Shown here: in pieces, positions 19,915-28,257 of the stretch
How positions within the stretch are numbered: position 1 is the first letter of the stretch
Layout: every line of letters begins with the position of its first letter
Source: Salinicola lusitanus
Lineage (GTDB): Bacteria > Pseudomonadota > Gammaproteobacteria > Pseudomonadales > Halomonadaceae
Direction of reading: 5' to 3'
NCBI RefSeq assembly: GCF_003206045.1
Contig: NZ_PZJM01000001.1
Location: 248,807 to 312,806 of the forward strand
Length of the DNA stretch: 64,000 bases
Position numbers and translations under genes: made by a program
Notes under the pieces: model-generated
Told to the model about the DNA's origin: nothing
Databases searched by the model: none
Seen by the model: only the letters and a program-made list of their open reading frames with translations

Positions 19915-20379
19915 GTGAACCTGAGGAGCACGCGTAACCCGCGCTGGGTCGCGGCCCTGGTGAGTCAGCCCGGCATCCTGAGGCTGGCTCGGACCGGACT
20001 GGCTTCTGCCTACCTGGTCGGCGGTCTCGATAAACTCTGGCACTTCGAGGCTGCCATACAGGAGCAGGCCCATTTCGGCCTTCACCCCGCCGGGCTGTGG
20101 GCAACGCTAGCGGTCGTCATCGAACTGACCGGTTCGCTGAGCCTCATCTTCAACCGCTGGACATGGCTCGGTGCCGGTGCGCTCGGCTGTCTGACGCTGG
20201 TGGCAATGCTGGTCGCCAACGATTTCTGGAACCTTACCGGCCAAGCCCGCTTCGTGGCGATGAACGGTTTCTTCGAGCATCTCGGGCTGATCTCCGCGCT
20301 CATTCTCGTGACGCGGCTCTGCGACACGCCATTCGTCGACGCGCCACTGCCGGAGAAGTCGTCGAGGGAAACATCATGA
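19915..20379 (+). CDS. DoxX-family membrane protein
   Basis: A 154-residue four-helix inner-membrane protein of the DoxX family, with the typical start of the domain at LARTGLASAYLVGGLDKLWHF and helices near residues 25-45, 60-80, 85-105 and 120-140. Translation begins at a GTG one base after the amidohydrolase stop and ends in an ATGA overlap with the YoaK-like gene, so it is inside a tightly coupled operon. DoxX proteins are associated with quinone or thiol redox functions; here no direct evidence shows which. Confidence 0.8.
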   Translation: MNLRSTRNPRWVAALVSQPGILRLARTGLASAYLVGGLDKLWHFEAAIQEQAHFGLHPAGLWATLAVVIELTGSLSLIFNRWTWLGAGALGCLTLVAMLVANDFWNLTGQARFVAMNGFFEHLGLISALILVTRLCDTPFVDAPLPEKSSRETS

Positions 20380-21080
20380 AGCATGAAGACACCGTACTCG
20401 CCGGCATCGCGGGCTACGTCGATACGCTGGGCTTCGTTGCCCTCTTCGGGCTTTTCACCGCCCACGTGACCGGCAACTTCGTGCTGATCGGGGCACAGGC
20501 CGGTGGCTTCGCCGAGGGTGCGCTCATCAAGCTGATGGCGTTTCCTGCCTTCGTGATCGGCGTCGTGCTGAGCAGCTTCCTGGTCAGGTGGCTACCGCGG
20601 CCTCTGGCGCCCAGTGTGCTATATGGTACTCAGACGGTATTGCTGCTCGCCTTCTGTCTGACGGGCATTCGCCTCTCACCGGTGGTCGACCCCGAAAATA
20701 TCAGCGTGATCCTCTGCGGCATGACCGGCGCCATGGCAATGGGCATACAGAACGCCCACAGTCGTCTGATCGTGCGAGTCGGCGTTCCCAACACCGTGAT
20801 GACCGGAAACGTGACCCAGGCCGTGCTCGATATCATCGAACTGATCGGACGGCGCTGCTCCCAGGAAGTCCGGCAGGCGGCCAGGGGGCGCCTGTCCAGG
20901 ACCCTGCCGGCAGTGGCGGCATTCGGGCTCGGCGCCATCGCCGGTGCCGTGGCCTATCGCGAGATGCTGTTCATCGCGCTGCTACTGCCCGTGGCGCTGC
21001 TCGCCGCGATGACGCTGATCGCCTGGCGTCGACGTCCATTGGCGCGAGACGAATCCGCCGGGGCGGGCGTTGAACGCTAG
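20376..21080 (+). CDS. YoaK/DUF1275 family membrane protein
   Basis: A 234-residue membrane protein of the YoaK/DUF1275 family, with about six hydrophobic helices. The family start AGIAGYVDTLGFVALFGLFTAHVTGNFVLIG is visible in the first 40 residues, and MGIQNAHSRLIVRVGVPNTVMTGNVTQ in the middle is a second hallmark. Its ATG overlaps the DoxX stop (ATGA). The families XapX, DoxX and YoaK together give this operon three small membrane proteins around one soluble amidohydrolase. Function unknown. Confidence 0.85.
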   Translation: MKHEDTVLAGIAGYVDTLGFVALFGLFTAHVTGNFVLIGAQAGGFAEGALIKLMAFPAFVIGVVLSSFLVRWLPRPLAPSVLYGTQTVLLLAFCLTGIRLSPVVDPENISVILCGMTGAMAMGIQNAHSRLIVRVGVPNTVMTGNVTQAVLDIIELIGRRCSQEVRQAARGRLSRTLPAVAAFGLGAIAGAVAYREMLFIALLLPVALLAAMTLIAWRRRPLARDESAGAGVER

Positions 21081-21107
21081 CGCGATACGCTCCCATGTCA
21101 CTCCCTT

Positions 21108-21128
21108 CCCGGTGGCAAGGCCACCGGG
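21108..21128. promoter_or_regulatory. 8-bp stem-loop downstream of the YoaK-like gene
   Basis: CCCGGTGG / CCACCGGG with the 5-base loop CAAGG lies 27 bp after the YoaK-like stop and is followed after 6 bases by a second, stronger dyad. It has no T tract. It could be part of a terminator or of a paired operator region. Confidence 0.4.
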
Positions 21129-21134
21129 CACCAC

Positions 21135-21155
21135 CGGACTGGAAGTTCCAGTCCG
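21135..21155. promoter_or_regulatory. 21-bp perfect dyad before the chloroperoxidase gene
   Basis: CGGACTGGAA-G-TTCCAGTCCG is a perfect inverted repeat with 10-bp arms around one central base, ending 39 bp before the ATG of the chloroperoxidase-type gene. It is followed by an ordinary GAGGAG ribosome site, not by a T tract, so an operator is more likely than a terminator. Candidate binders are the NarL-type or AraC regulators encoded 5-6 kb downstream. Confidence 0.5.
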
Positions 21156-21194
21156 ACGTTACGACAACCCGACACTGTAAGAGGAGTGCTTCCG

Positions 21195-22016
21195 ATGACA
21201 ACGATCACGACCCGCGATGGCACCGCCATCTACTACAAGGATTGGGGGAGCGGTCAGCCTATCGTCTTCAGCCACGGCTGGCCGTTGTGCGCCGATGCCT
21301 GGGAGAGTCAGATGATGTTCCTGGCCGAACAGGGCTTTCGCTGTATCGCCCACGACCGTCGTGGCCACGGTCGTTCCAGCCAACCGTGGCACGGCAACGA
21401 GATGGATACCTACGCCGACGATCTGGCCGAACTGATCGAATCGCTGGATCTGCAGGATGCGATTCTGATCGGCCACTCCACCGGCGGCGGCGAAGTCGCG
21501 CGCTACATCGGACGCCACGGGACCCGGCGCCTCGCCAAGGCAGTGCTGGTGGGCGCGGTGCCCCCCATCATGGTGGAAAGCCCCAACAACCCCAACGGTC
21601 TGCCGATGGCGGTCTTCGACGGCATCCGCGAGGGCGTGGCCAAGGACCGTTCGCAGTTCTTCCAGGACCTGACCACACCGTTCTTCGGCGCAAACCGCGA
21701 CGGGTCCGAGGTCAGCCAGGGCATGCGCGATGCCTTCTGGCAGCAGGGCATGATGGGCGGCCTGAAGAACGAGTACGACTGCATCAAGGCGTTCTCGGAG
21801 ACCGACTTCACCGACGATCTGAGAGCCTTCGACATTCCGACGCTGATCATTCACGGCGACGACGATCAGATCGTGCCCATCGCGGGCGCAGCTCGCCTGA
21901 GTGTGGAACTGGTCCCCGACGCCCGATTGACGGTCTACGAGGGTGGCAGTCACGCGCTGGCGGACACCCACAAGGACCAGCTCAACGCCGATCTGCTCGC
22001 GTTCGCCCGCTCCTGA
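21195..22016 (+). CDS. alpha/beta hydrolase, cofactor-free (non-heme) chloroperoxidase type
   Basis: A 273-residue alpha/beta hydrolase of the non-heme chloroperoxidase / perhydrolase group. The nucleophile is Ser95 in [17 protein letters not shown], the acid is in [12 protein letters not shown] and the His in [16 protein letters not shown]; the oxyanion region is [11 protein letters not shown]. It has no signal peptide. The ATG at 21195 was preferred over one nine bases earlier because GAGGAG lies 8 bases before it and the family begins MTTITTRDG. In vitro such enzymes form peracids, but their natural role is often ester or lactone hydrolysis. Confidence 0.9.
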   Translation: MTTITTRDGTAIYYKDWGSGQPIVFSHGWPLCADAWESQMMFLAEQGFRCIAHDRRGHGRSSQPWHGNEMDTYADDLAELIESLDLQDAILIGHSTGGGEVARYIGRHGTRRLAKAVLVGAVPPIMVESPNNPNGLPMAVFDGIREGVAKDRSQFFQDLTTPFFGANRDGSEVSQGMRDAFWQQGMMGGLKNEYDCIKAFSETDFTDDLRAFDIPTLIIHGDDDQIVPIAGAARLSVELVPDARLTVYEGGSHALADTHKDQLNADLLAFARS

Positions 22017-22141
22017 CAACTGGCCGGCGCCGCCAGGCGCCGGACTCGACTCCCCACTGGCACCGATGCTCACTCTCGGCGCGACCCACCAAAACGAGGG
22101 GCGAAGCCTCGCATCATGCGCAGTCACCGGGCGATTCCGAC

Positions 22142-22819
22142 GTGAAGCGGACCGTCGTTTTCATCCACGATATTGGCCAGACGCCCGCCTGTTGGAACCT
22201 CTTCGTCAGCCGCTACGGCGCCTGTGACTATCTTTGTCAGGCACCCGCCTGGCCATGGCTTGCAACGACGCCAGGGACCGTATCCTCGACCCCAGGGTCC
22301 GGACCGTCGATCAAGAGCGTCGTCGATCACTACGCCGACTGGATCGGGTCGATGTCGTTTCCCCCCCTGCTGGTCGGCCACGGTTTCGGCGGTCTTGTCA
22401 TCCAGCTGCTGCTGGATCGCGGCCTGGGCGCTGCCGGTATCGCGCTGTGCCCGATACCGCGCCGGGGCCACTGGAAGTCGCTGTTCCCGTTGCCGCCCCC
22501 TGCGCCAACGCTGGGGGCGGGCGACGTGCCCCCGCCGTCGACCGTGATGCCACGCCGGCTGCTGCTCGACGTCACGCTGGGCATCGGCACCGCCATCGAC
22601 TACGCCAACGACGAGCGGGGACCACTGCTGCTGATCAGCGCGGGGAAGAGTCGCCGGGTATCGAGTGCCAGCGTCGCCGCCTGCTACCGACGCCATCGCC
22701 GCTCGATGGCCATCACCGCGCTGCGGGCGTTCCCCCATCACGGTGACTGGCTGATCGTCGAACCCGGCTGGGAAGCCGTCGCCGACGCCACGCTCGACTG
22801 GGTGCTAGACCCCGAATGA
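22142..22819 (+). CDS. alpha/beta-hydrolase fold protein with degenerate catalytic triad
   Basis: A 225-residue alpha/beta-hydrolase fold protein started by GTG (family-like MKRTVVFIHDIGQTPACW). The region expected to be G-x-S-x-G reads VGHGFGGLVIQLLLDRG: Gly81 (GGT) stands where the nucleophilic Ser should be. By comparison with relatives from memory, the acid position (usually G-x-x-D-H) is AGKSRR and the His position (usually R-S/T-H-F/W) is HHGDW just before the conserved EPGWEAVADATLDWV. All three triad residues are therefore replaced although the fold framework is kept, and the central cap region is short. It is probably a non-catalytic binding or partner protein. It lies between the active hydrolase gene and the kinase gene. 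Confidence 0.75.
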   Translation: MKRTVVFIHDIGQTPACWNLFVSRYGACDYLCQAPAWPWLATTPGTVSSTPGSGPSIKSVVDHYADWIGSMSFPPLLVGHGFGGLVIQLLLDRGLGAAGIALCPIPRRGHWKSLFPLPPPAPTLGAGDVPPPSTVMPRRLLLDVTLGIGTAIDYANDERGPLLLISAGKSRRVSSASVAACYRRHRRSMAITALRAFPHHGDWLIVEPGWEAVADATLDWVLDPE

Positions 22820-22917
22820 CGCCAAAGACGGAGGCTGGGTGTAGTATCGGACACCCGGGTGTCCCTCCAACTCGACCGGCGAATACGACGCCGGCGCATC
22901 GCCGTAGGAAGGTCGGC

Positions 22918-25900
22918 ATGAAACCTACGTCACCGCTCTGGCTGCACGCGCCGCGCCGTCGGTCGATCCTTCTCTGGCTATGGTGGGTCTGGCTGCTGAT
23001 GCCGCCCAAGGCGCTGGCCCTGGATCCGAACCTCGCGCTCCAGCAGCTTCACCACCGCAGCTGGAGCGGGACCGCCGATGCGGGCGGGCCTGGCCAGGTC
23101 GGTGCTATCGCCCAAACCCCGGATGGCTACCTGTGGCTGGGCACGCACTACTCGCTGTTTCGATTCGACGGCAATACCTTCGAGCGTTATGTCTCGCTGG
23201 CGGGAAAAACCGTGGGGACCGTGTCGTCCCTGCTGGCGCTTCCCGATGGCGGGCTCTGGGTAGGTCTTCGACGTGGGGGGATCAGCCTGATTCGCAACGG
23301 CGAGCTCACCGACTACGCGCCAGGCGCGGAGTTCCCCAGTGGCGCCGTCTATGGGCTGGCGCAGGATCACGACGGCAACGTCTGGGCTGCCGCCAACGAT
23401 GGTCTGGCGCGCTTCGACGGCAATCGCTGGCATACCGTCTCGGTCGACCAGGGCTTCCCCGGCCACAACGCTCGCTCGGTCTTCGTCGACCGGGACGGCA
23501 CGCTCTGGGCCGCCAGCGAAAACCGGCTTTTCTACCTGCCCCGCGGTCATCGTCGATTCCTCGCTGTCGACCAGCCGGTGGGCTGGATCAGTCAGATGAC
23601 CCAGACCCGCGACGGCACCTTGTGGATCGCCGAACTCTATCCCGGCCGCGTGCGCCCCGTTCTGCCTGATGGCAAGGCTTCGCCATCCATCGATGTCGTT
23701 TCTCTGGGCCTGGCCGCGGATCGCGACGGCAACCTGTGGATCGGTAGCCAGGGCGATGGCCTGCTGCGATTGCCCGCGCACGACGTCTCGTCGACCGACG
23801 CCGATCCGCCTGGCGATGCACTTCAACGCTATGTCCATCTCGATGGTCTTAGCGCCGACGATGTCGAGCCCGTCTTCGAGGACGGCGCGGGCAATATCTG
23901 GGTCGGCACCAGCGCGGGCCTGGACCGCTTTCGAGTGGCGACCCTCACGCCAGCGACACTGCCCGACGGCACCCGCAATGTCGCGTTGGCCACGGATGCG
24001 TCCGGCACGTTGTGGGCAGGCTCCAGCAATCGCCCGGTCATGCGCCAATCGACAGGAGAGTGGCTGGCGACCGACGTACCGCCGCCCATCACCAGCGCTT
24101 TCAGCGATGCCGGGGGCGACGTGTGGCTGGGCGGTCCGAACGGTCTGTGGCGAGCGCATCGAGGTGTGCTGAGCCATCTCACCGCGTTGCCGCCGGCCGC
24201 CCATGCTGAAGCGAGCGTGCGCGCCATGGCCCGAGATGGAAGTGGTGCTCTGTGGGTCTCGATCAACCGGCTGGGGCTGTTCCGGTGGCAAGACGGAACC
24301 TGGCAGCCCACGCGCCCGCCGACGAGTCGCCCGAGTCAGACCATGCCGGTCAGCGCTGCCAGCGATGCCCGGGGCCGGGTCTGGTTCGGCTACCGGGACG
24401 ACCTACTGGTCAGACGAGGCGAGGATGGTGTTCGACAATGGGGGCCGCCGGAGGGTCTGGATGTCGGCAATGTGACGGCGCTCGCCCCGTCATCCCAATC
24501 TCTGTGGGTCGCGGGCACCAACGGCGTTGCCCTGTTCGATGGCGAACGCTTCCATGCCATCGCCAGGGGGGAGCCGTTCACCGGCATTCATGCGATCATC
24601 GAAACCCGACCGGATAACGCGAGCGAACATCGCACCGCGCTGCCGCCACTGGCCCCTTTCCTATCGGGGGATCTATGGCTACACACGCAATCCGGCATCC
24701 TGCGGGTTCCGGCGGCGGAAGTCGCTCGAGTGCTCGACGATCCTGGCTATCGTGTTCGCTTTGACCGCTACGAAGGGGATGGCGATCTTCCCAACGATGC
24801 TTTTCGTATCCATCCAGTGCCCAGCGCCATCCGGGGTCTGGACGGTCGTCTATGGTTCGCCACTGTCACCGGCGTGGTCTCGATCGACCCGCATCGGAGC
24901 CAGGATCGATCGCCACCGCCCGAGCCCCGGATCACGGCGGTCTCGGCAGATGCCAGCACCTACCCCCCGGCTGCCCGGATTTCGCTCTCCAGTCGACCCA
25001 GGCGTGTCGTGATCGACTACACCGCGATCGACCTGGCCCGTCCCGACAGTGTCCACTTCCGGTTTCGCCTGAACGGCTATGATGCCGATTGGCAGGATGT
25101 CGGCAGTCGTCGTCAGGCCATCTACACCCAGCTGGGCGCCGGCGATTACCGCTTCGACGTCGCGGCCGCGGGCAGCAACGGCATCTGGCACCCCCAGTTT
25201 GCGAGCGTGACGCTGCACGTCGCCCCCGCCTTTTATCAAACCTGGCTCTTCCGCGGGCTGTGCCTGCTGACGATGGTCACCGCGCTGTGGGCCTTCTATC
25301 GTTATCGGATGCGCCAGGCGGCGTTTTATCTGCGCGCTCGGCTCGAGGCGCGCCACGCCGAACGCGACCGTATCGCCCGCGAACTGCATGACACGCTATT
25401 GCAGAGCATCCAGGCGCTGGTGCTGCATTTTCAGGCCGCTGCCGACAGAATGCCCGCCGAGGATCCGGCTCGTCAGGCAATGACCCGGGCCCTCGAGCGT
25501 GCCGACGAAGTCATCGACGAAGGTCGTGAACGCGTGATCTCTCTGCGCCGCGCCTCGACCCGCGACAGTCTCGTCGCGCGCTTGTCCCGGGTGCCGCTGG
25601 AGTGGCCCTCCGCCCACAGCGTCACTTGCCGGGTCGTCACCCGGGGCCACCCCAGGCGCTTGCATGCCCAGGTCGACAACGAAGTGTACTGGATCGGCCA
25701 TCAGGCGCTGAGCAACGCGCTTCGCCATGCCGGGGCCACGCAAGTCACCACAACGCTCAGCTATGAGAAGGAGGGCTTACGCTTGTCTGTCAGCGACGAC
25801 GGCATGGGGATTCCCGGCCATTATTTGACGTCTTCGGGCCGCCCTGAACACTGGGGGCTGTCCGGCATGCAGGAACGCGCCCGACAGCTCCGAGGGAGGC

Positions 25901-26016
25901 TGACGATCGATAGCCGGGCTGGCGTCGGGACCACGGTCCGCCTGTCGGTGCCGGCAGCGGAGGCCTATCGAAGCCAAGCCCGGTCATGGCGCCGATGGCG
26001 ATTGGGGAGAGCCTGA
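22918..26016 (+). CDS. two-component propeller sensor histidine kinase
   Basis: A 1032-residue membrane sensor kinase. Order: signal peptide (SILLWLWWVWLLMPPKALA), then about fourteen beta-propeller repeats of the Reg_prop type (for example AQTPDGYLWLGTHYSLFRFDG, AQDHDGNVWAAANDGLARFDG), a Y_Y_Y domain near residues 690-760 (FRLNGYDADWQDV), one transmembrane helix (GLCLLTMVTALWAFYRY), a HisKA_3 dimerisation domain with phospho-acceptor His824 in ARELHDTLLQS, and a HATPase with SDDGMGIPG and GLSGMQERARQLRG. The sensor domain is periplasmic. Start ATG follows AGGAAGG. Its stop is 2 bases before the regulator start, so they form a pair. Confidence 0.92.
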   Translation: MKPTSPLWLHAPRRRSILLWLWWVWLLMPPKALALDPNLALQQLHHRSWSGTADAGGPGQVGAIAQTPDGYLWLGTHYSLFRFDGNTFERYVSLAGKTVGTVSSLLALPDGGLWVGLRRGGISLIRNGELTDYAPGAEFPSGAVYGLAQDHDGNVWAAANDGLARFDGNRWHTVSVDQGFPGHNARSVFVDRDGTLWAASENRLFYLPRGHRRFLAVDQPVGWISQMTQTRDGTLWIAELYPGRVRPVLPDGKASPSIDVVSLGLAADRDGNLWIGSQGDGLLRLPAHDVSSTDADPPGDALQRYVHLDGLSADDVEPVFEDGAGNIWVGTSAGLDRFRVATLTPATLPDGTRNVALATDASGTLWAGSSNRPVMRQSTGEWLATDVPPPITSAFSDAGGDVWLGGPNGLWRAHRGVLSHLTALPPAAHAEASVRAMARDGSGALWVSINRLGLFRWQDGTWQPTRPPTSRPSQTMPVSAASDARGRVWFGYRDDLLVRRGEDGVRQWGPPEGLDVGNVTALAPSSQSLWVAGTNGVALFDGERFHAIARGEPFTGIHAIIETRPDNASEHRTALPPLAPFLSGDLWLHTQSGILRVPAAEVARVLDDPGYRVRFDRYEGDGDLPNDAFRIHPVPSAIRGLDGRLWFATVTGVVSIDPHRSQDRSPPPEPRITAVSADASTYPPAARISLSSRPRRVVIDYTAIDLARPDSVHFRFRLNGYDADWQDVGSRRQAIYTQLGAGDYRFDVAAAGSNGIWHPQFASVTLHVAPAFYQTWLFRGLCLLTMVTALWAFYRYRMRQAAFYLRARLEARHAERDRIARELHDTLLQSIQALVLHFQAAADRMPAEDPARQAMTRALERADEVIDEGRERVISLRRASTRDSLVARLSRVPLEWPSAHSVTCRVVTRGHPRRLHAQVDNEVYWIGHQALSNALRHAGATQVTTTLSYEKEGLRLSVSDDGMGIPGHYLTSSGRPEHWGLSGMQERARQLRGRLTIDSRAGVGTTVRLSVPAAEAYRSQARSWRRWRLGRA

Positions 26017-26018
26017 GC

Positions 26019-26654
26019 ATGCAGCAGCGCCATGGGCCCATTCGGGTACTGATCGCCGACGATCATCCGCTGTTGAGGGAAGGCATCGCTGCCGTGATCG
26101 CGGGGCAACCGGATATCGAGCTGATCGGGGAAGCCAGCAACGGCGTCGAGGCCGTCGATCGCTATCGTCATCTACAGCCCGACGTCACGCTGATGGATCT
26201 GCAAATGCCCGAACTGGACGGCATCGCCGCCATTCGCGCCATTCGCGACGAATTCCCCGCGGCGCGTATCGCCATCCTGACCACCTATCAGGGAGATGTC
26301 CGCGTTCTGCACGCCATTCAGGCCGGCGCCACTGGCTATCTGTTGAAAAGCACGCTGCGTAAGTCGCTCGTCGAGACCATCAGAACGCTCGCGCAGGGCA
26401 AGCCCCACTTCCCCGCCGAGATCGCCGCCGACCTGGCATGCCATCTCGGCGCCGAGCCGCTCAGCCGGCGCGAGGTCGAGGTCTTGCGCTGCATCGCGCA
26501 AGGGCAGTCCAACAAGGCGATCGCACGCCAGCTCGGGCTCACCGAGGAAACGATCAAGGCCCATGTCAAGAATCTGATCGCCAAACTCGATGCCAGCAAC
26601 CGCACGCATGCCGTCGCTATTGCCCTGCGGCGCGGCATCATCGATATGGCATAG
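26019..26654 (+). CDS. NarL/FixJ-family response regulator
   Basis: A 211-residue response regulator. The receiver domain has the acidic pair in LIADDHPLLREG, phospho-acceptor Asp60 in LMDLQMPELDG and Lys110 in GYLLKST. The LuxR-type HTH occupies residues about 145-211 (LSRREVEVLRCIAQGQSNKAIARQLGLTEETIKAHVKNL). It starts at the ATG two bases after the kinase stop, with GGGGAGA in the end of the kinase gene, and is certainly the kinase partner. Likely targets are genes of the surrounding array; the 21-bp dyad at 21135 is one candidate site. Confidence 0.93.
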   Translation: MQQRHGPIRVLIADDHPLLREGIAAVIAGQPDIELIGEASNGVEAVDRYRHLQPDVTLMDLQMPELDGIAAIRAIRDEFPAARIAILTTYQGDVRVLHAIQAGATGYLLKSTLRKSLVETIRTLAQGKPHFPAEIAADLACHLGAEPLSRREVEVLRCIAQGQSNKAIARQLGLTEETIKAHVKNLIAKLDASNRTHAVAIALRRGIIDMA

Positions 26655-26800
26655 GGGAAGGGTGGCCTGGATAACGAGTGGTAGAAAGACGCTGCCACTA
26701 CCTCTTTCAAGGGAGGCATCGCCCCTACCAAAGGGGCTTATGGTGTCGACGACCGTGACCGATCATCGGTGCTCTGACGTCGCAGCAGAGGAGCTCGAAC

Positions 26801-27406
26801 ATGGCAGACCCTCGCCAAGGACCGGCCGTTTACCCGCCCCATCATGAAATGCAGACGGACAGGATGGTCATCGCGCTGTCTCTCCTGACCCAGGCAACCT
26901 ACACCCTTGACGACGAATCGCTCTCCGAGCAACTGGGGCTTTCTCGGGTCGTGACGCTGCTGAGAGAACGACTCCCGGACAACACCGCGCCAGCCAAGCT
27001 CGCGGGCTGGCAGACCCAACGCTTGACCCTCCACATCGAGACCCATCTCCACGATACGATACGTGCTGCCGACCTGGCCGCCATCGTTCGGCTGAGCGTC
27101 GGTCACTTCACACATGCGTTCAAAAAGACTTTCGGCGAAACGCCATGCCACTATATCCATCGCCTGCGCATCCAACGGGCGCAAACGCTGATGCAGCGTC
27201 GAGAGCTTCCGCTGGCCGAGATCGCGTTGGCCTGCGGCTTCTGCGATCAGCCTCACTTCACCCGTCTGTTTCGTCGAGTCACCGGTATCAGCCCCAGTGA
27301 GTGGCGACGCCGCTTCGGCAACGGCCCGGTACAGCCACCGGCATCGATGGCACCGACGACATCGACGCCGCCAGCCTCGGCAGTCTGCGAGGCCCTTCTT
27401 CCCTGA
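26801..27406 (+). CDS. small AraC-family regulator
   Basis: A 201-residue protein with the AraC double HTH in its C-terminal half (residues about 85-185: AADLAAIVRLSVGHFTHAFKKTFGETPCHYIHRLR, then EIALACGFCDQPHFTRLFRRVTGISPSEWR). The first 80 residues are too short for a cupin sensing domain and have no recognised motif. It is transcribed with the array and ends 29 bp from the convergent eutC stop. It could regulate the array or the neighbouring ethanolamine genes (EutR is an AraC protein), but it lacks the EutR N-terminal domain, so the first is more plausible. Confidence 0.85.
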   Translation: MADPRQGPAVYPPHHEMQTDRMVIALSLLTQATYTLDDESLSEQLGLSRVVTLLRERLPDNTAPAKLAGWQTQRLTLHIETHLHDTIRAADLAAIVRLSVGHFTHAFKKTFGETPCHYIHRLRIQRAQTLMQRRELPLAEIALACGFCDQPHFTRLFRRVTGISPSEWRRRFGNGPVQPPASMAPTTSTPPASAVCEALLP

Positions 27407-27435
27407 ACGAGGTCGACCGGACTCGACCGCCAGCG

Positions 27436-28257
27436 TCACTCAGGCAGCAGCAGGAAATTACCCTCCCGACCGTCACCGAGCTGGGAGTCCCCTTCGCTGT
27501 CGTCCTTGAGTGCGACCCCGGAGGCGTCCAGCGCCTGCGCCTCGCGCATCAGGTAGGCCAGCAGCCTGGCGGCATTGGCATACTTCAGTCCTCGCGGGCG
27601 GATGTTGGAGATGCAGTTGCGCTCGCTGTCGCGCCGGCCTGCCCGGGGCGCCCAGGTAAAATAGAGCCCCAGGCTGTCCGGCGAACTGAGTCCGGGCCGT
27701 TCACCGATCATGACGATGCTCATGCGCGCCTTGAGCGCCTCGCCGATGGGGTCACCGATCGCGACCCGGCCCTGCTCCACCAGCGCCACCGGCCCCAGCG
27801 ACAGCCCCAGCCGTTCGATCTCCGGCAGCGCGGCGTCGAGAAACGGGATGGCCTGTTCATGAATCGCCCGCGCGGAAAGGCCGTCGACCACGCAGATCGA
27901 GACATCGCAGGGTTCGGACGTGATGGCGGCAAGCTCCTGCTCGGCGTCTGCGGAGAGTTGTCGGCCGAGATCCGGCCGGCGCAGGTATTCGTCACGGTCG
28001 GCTGCTTGGCTGTGCAGGCGCAGCGCCAGCGGAAAGCGACGGTCCAGTTCTGGCATCAGGCGCTCGGTATCCAGCGCCATGTGTACGGCATCCCGGGCCC
28101 GGGCATGGTCGAGCTGAAAGGCCAGCTGGGCCGACGTCGGCAGGCTGCCGCCGACGCGCCCCAGGCCGATTCTGGCATCGGTGAGCTCGCGCAGTCGCTG
28201 CCAGGGGTTGGTGACGGTGAGCGCTTCACCGGCCGCGGACGGTTGTCCCTCCTTCAT
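27436..28257 (-). CDS. eutC: ethanolamine ammonia-lyase small subunit
   Basis: A 273-residue light chain of adenosylcobalamin-dependent ethanolamine ammonia-lyase, which with EutB converts ethanolamine to acetaldehyde and ammonia. Family segments include LGRVGGSLPTSAQLAFQLDHARARDAVH near the N terminus, ICVVDGLSARAIHEQ in the middle, and MIGERPGLSSPDSLGLYFTWAPR in the C-terminal third. Its ATG overlaps the eutB stop (ATGA), giving coupled 1:1 synthesis. It lacks the longer N-terminal microcompartment-targeting extension seen in shell-encapsulated EutC, as far as can be judged by eye. Confidence 0.93.
   Translation of the reverse strand: MKEGQPSAAGEALTVTNPWQRLRELTDARIGLGRVGGSLPTSAQLAFQLDHARARDAVHMALDTERLMPELDRRFPLALRLHSQAADRDEYLRRPDLGRQLSADAEQELAAITSEPCDVSICVVDGLSARAIHEQAIPFLDAALPEIERLGLSLGPVALVEQGRVAIGDPIGEALKARMSIVMIGERPGLSSPDSLGLYFTWAPRAGRRDSERNCISNIRPRGLKYANAARLLAYLMREAQALDASGVALKDDSEGDSQLGDGREGNFLLLPE

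Noticed and set aside
26721-26737. GCCCC-TACCAAA-GGGGC hairpin after the response regulator gene
   Set aside because: Only five pairs and no T tract follow, so it is too weak to call a terminator.
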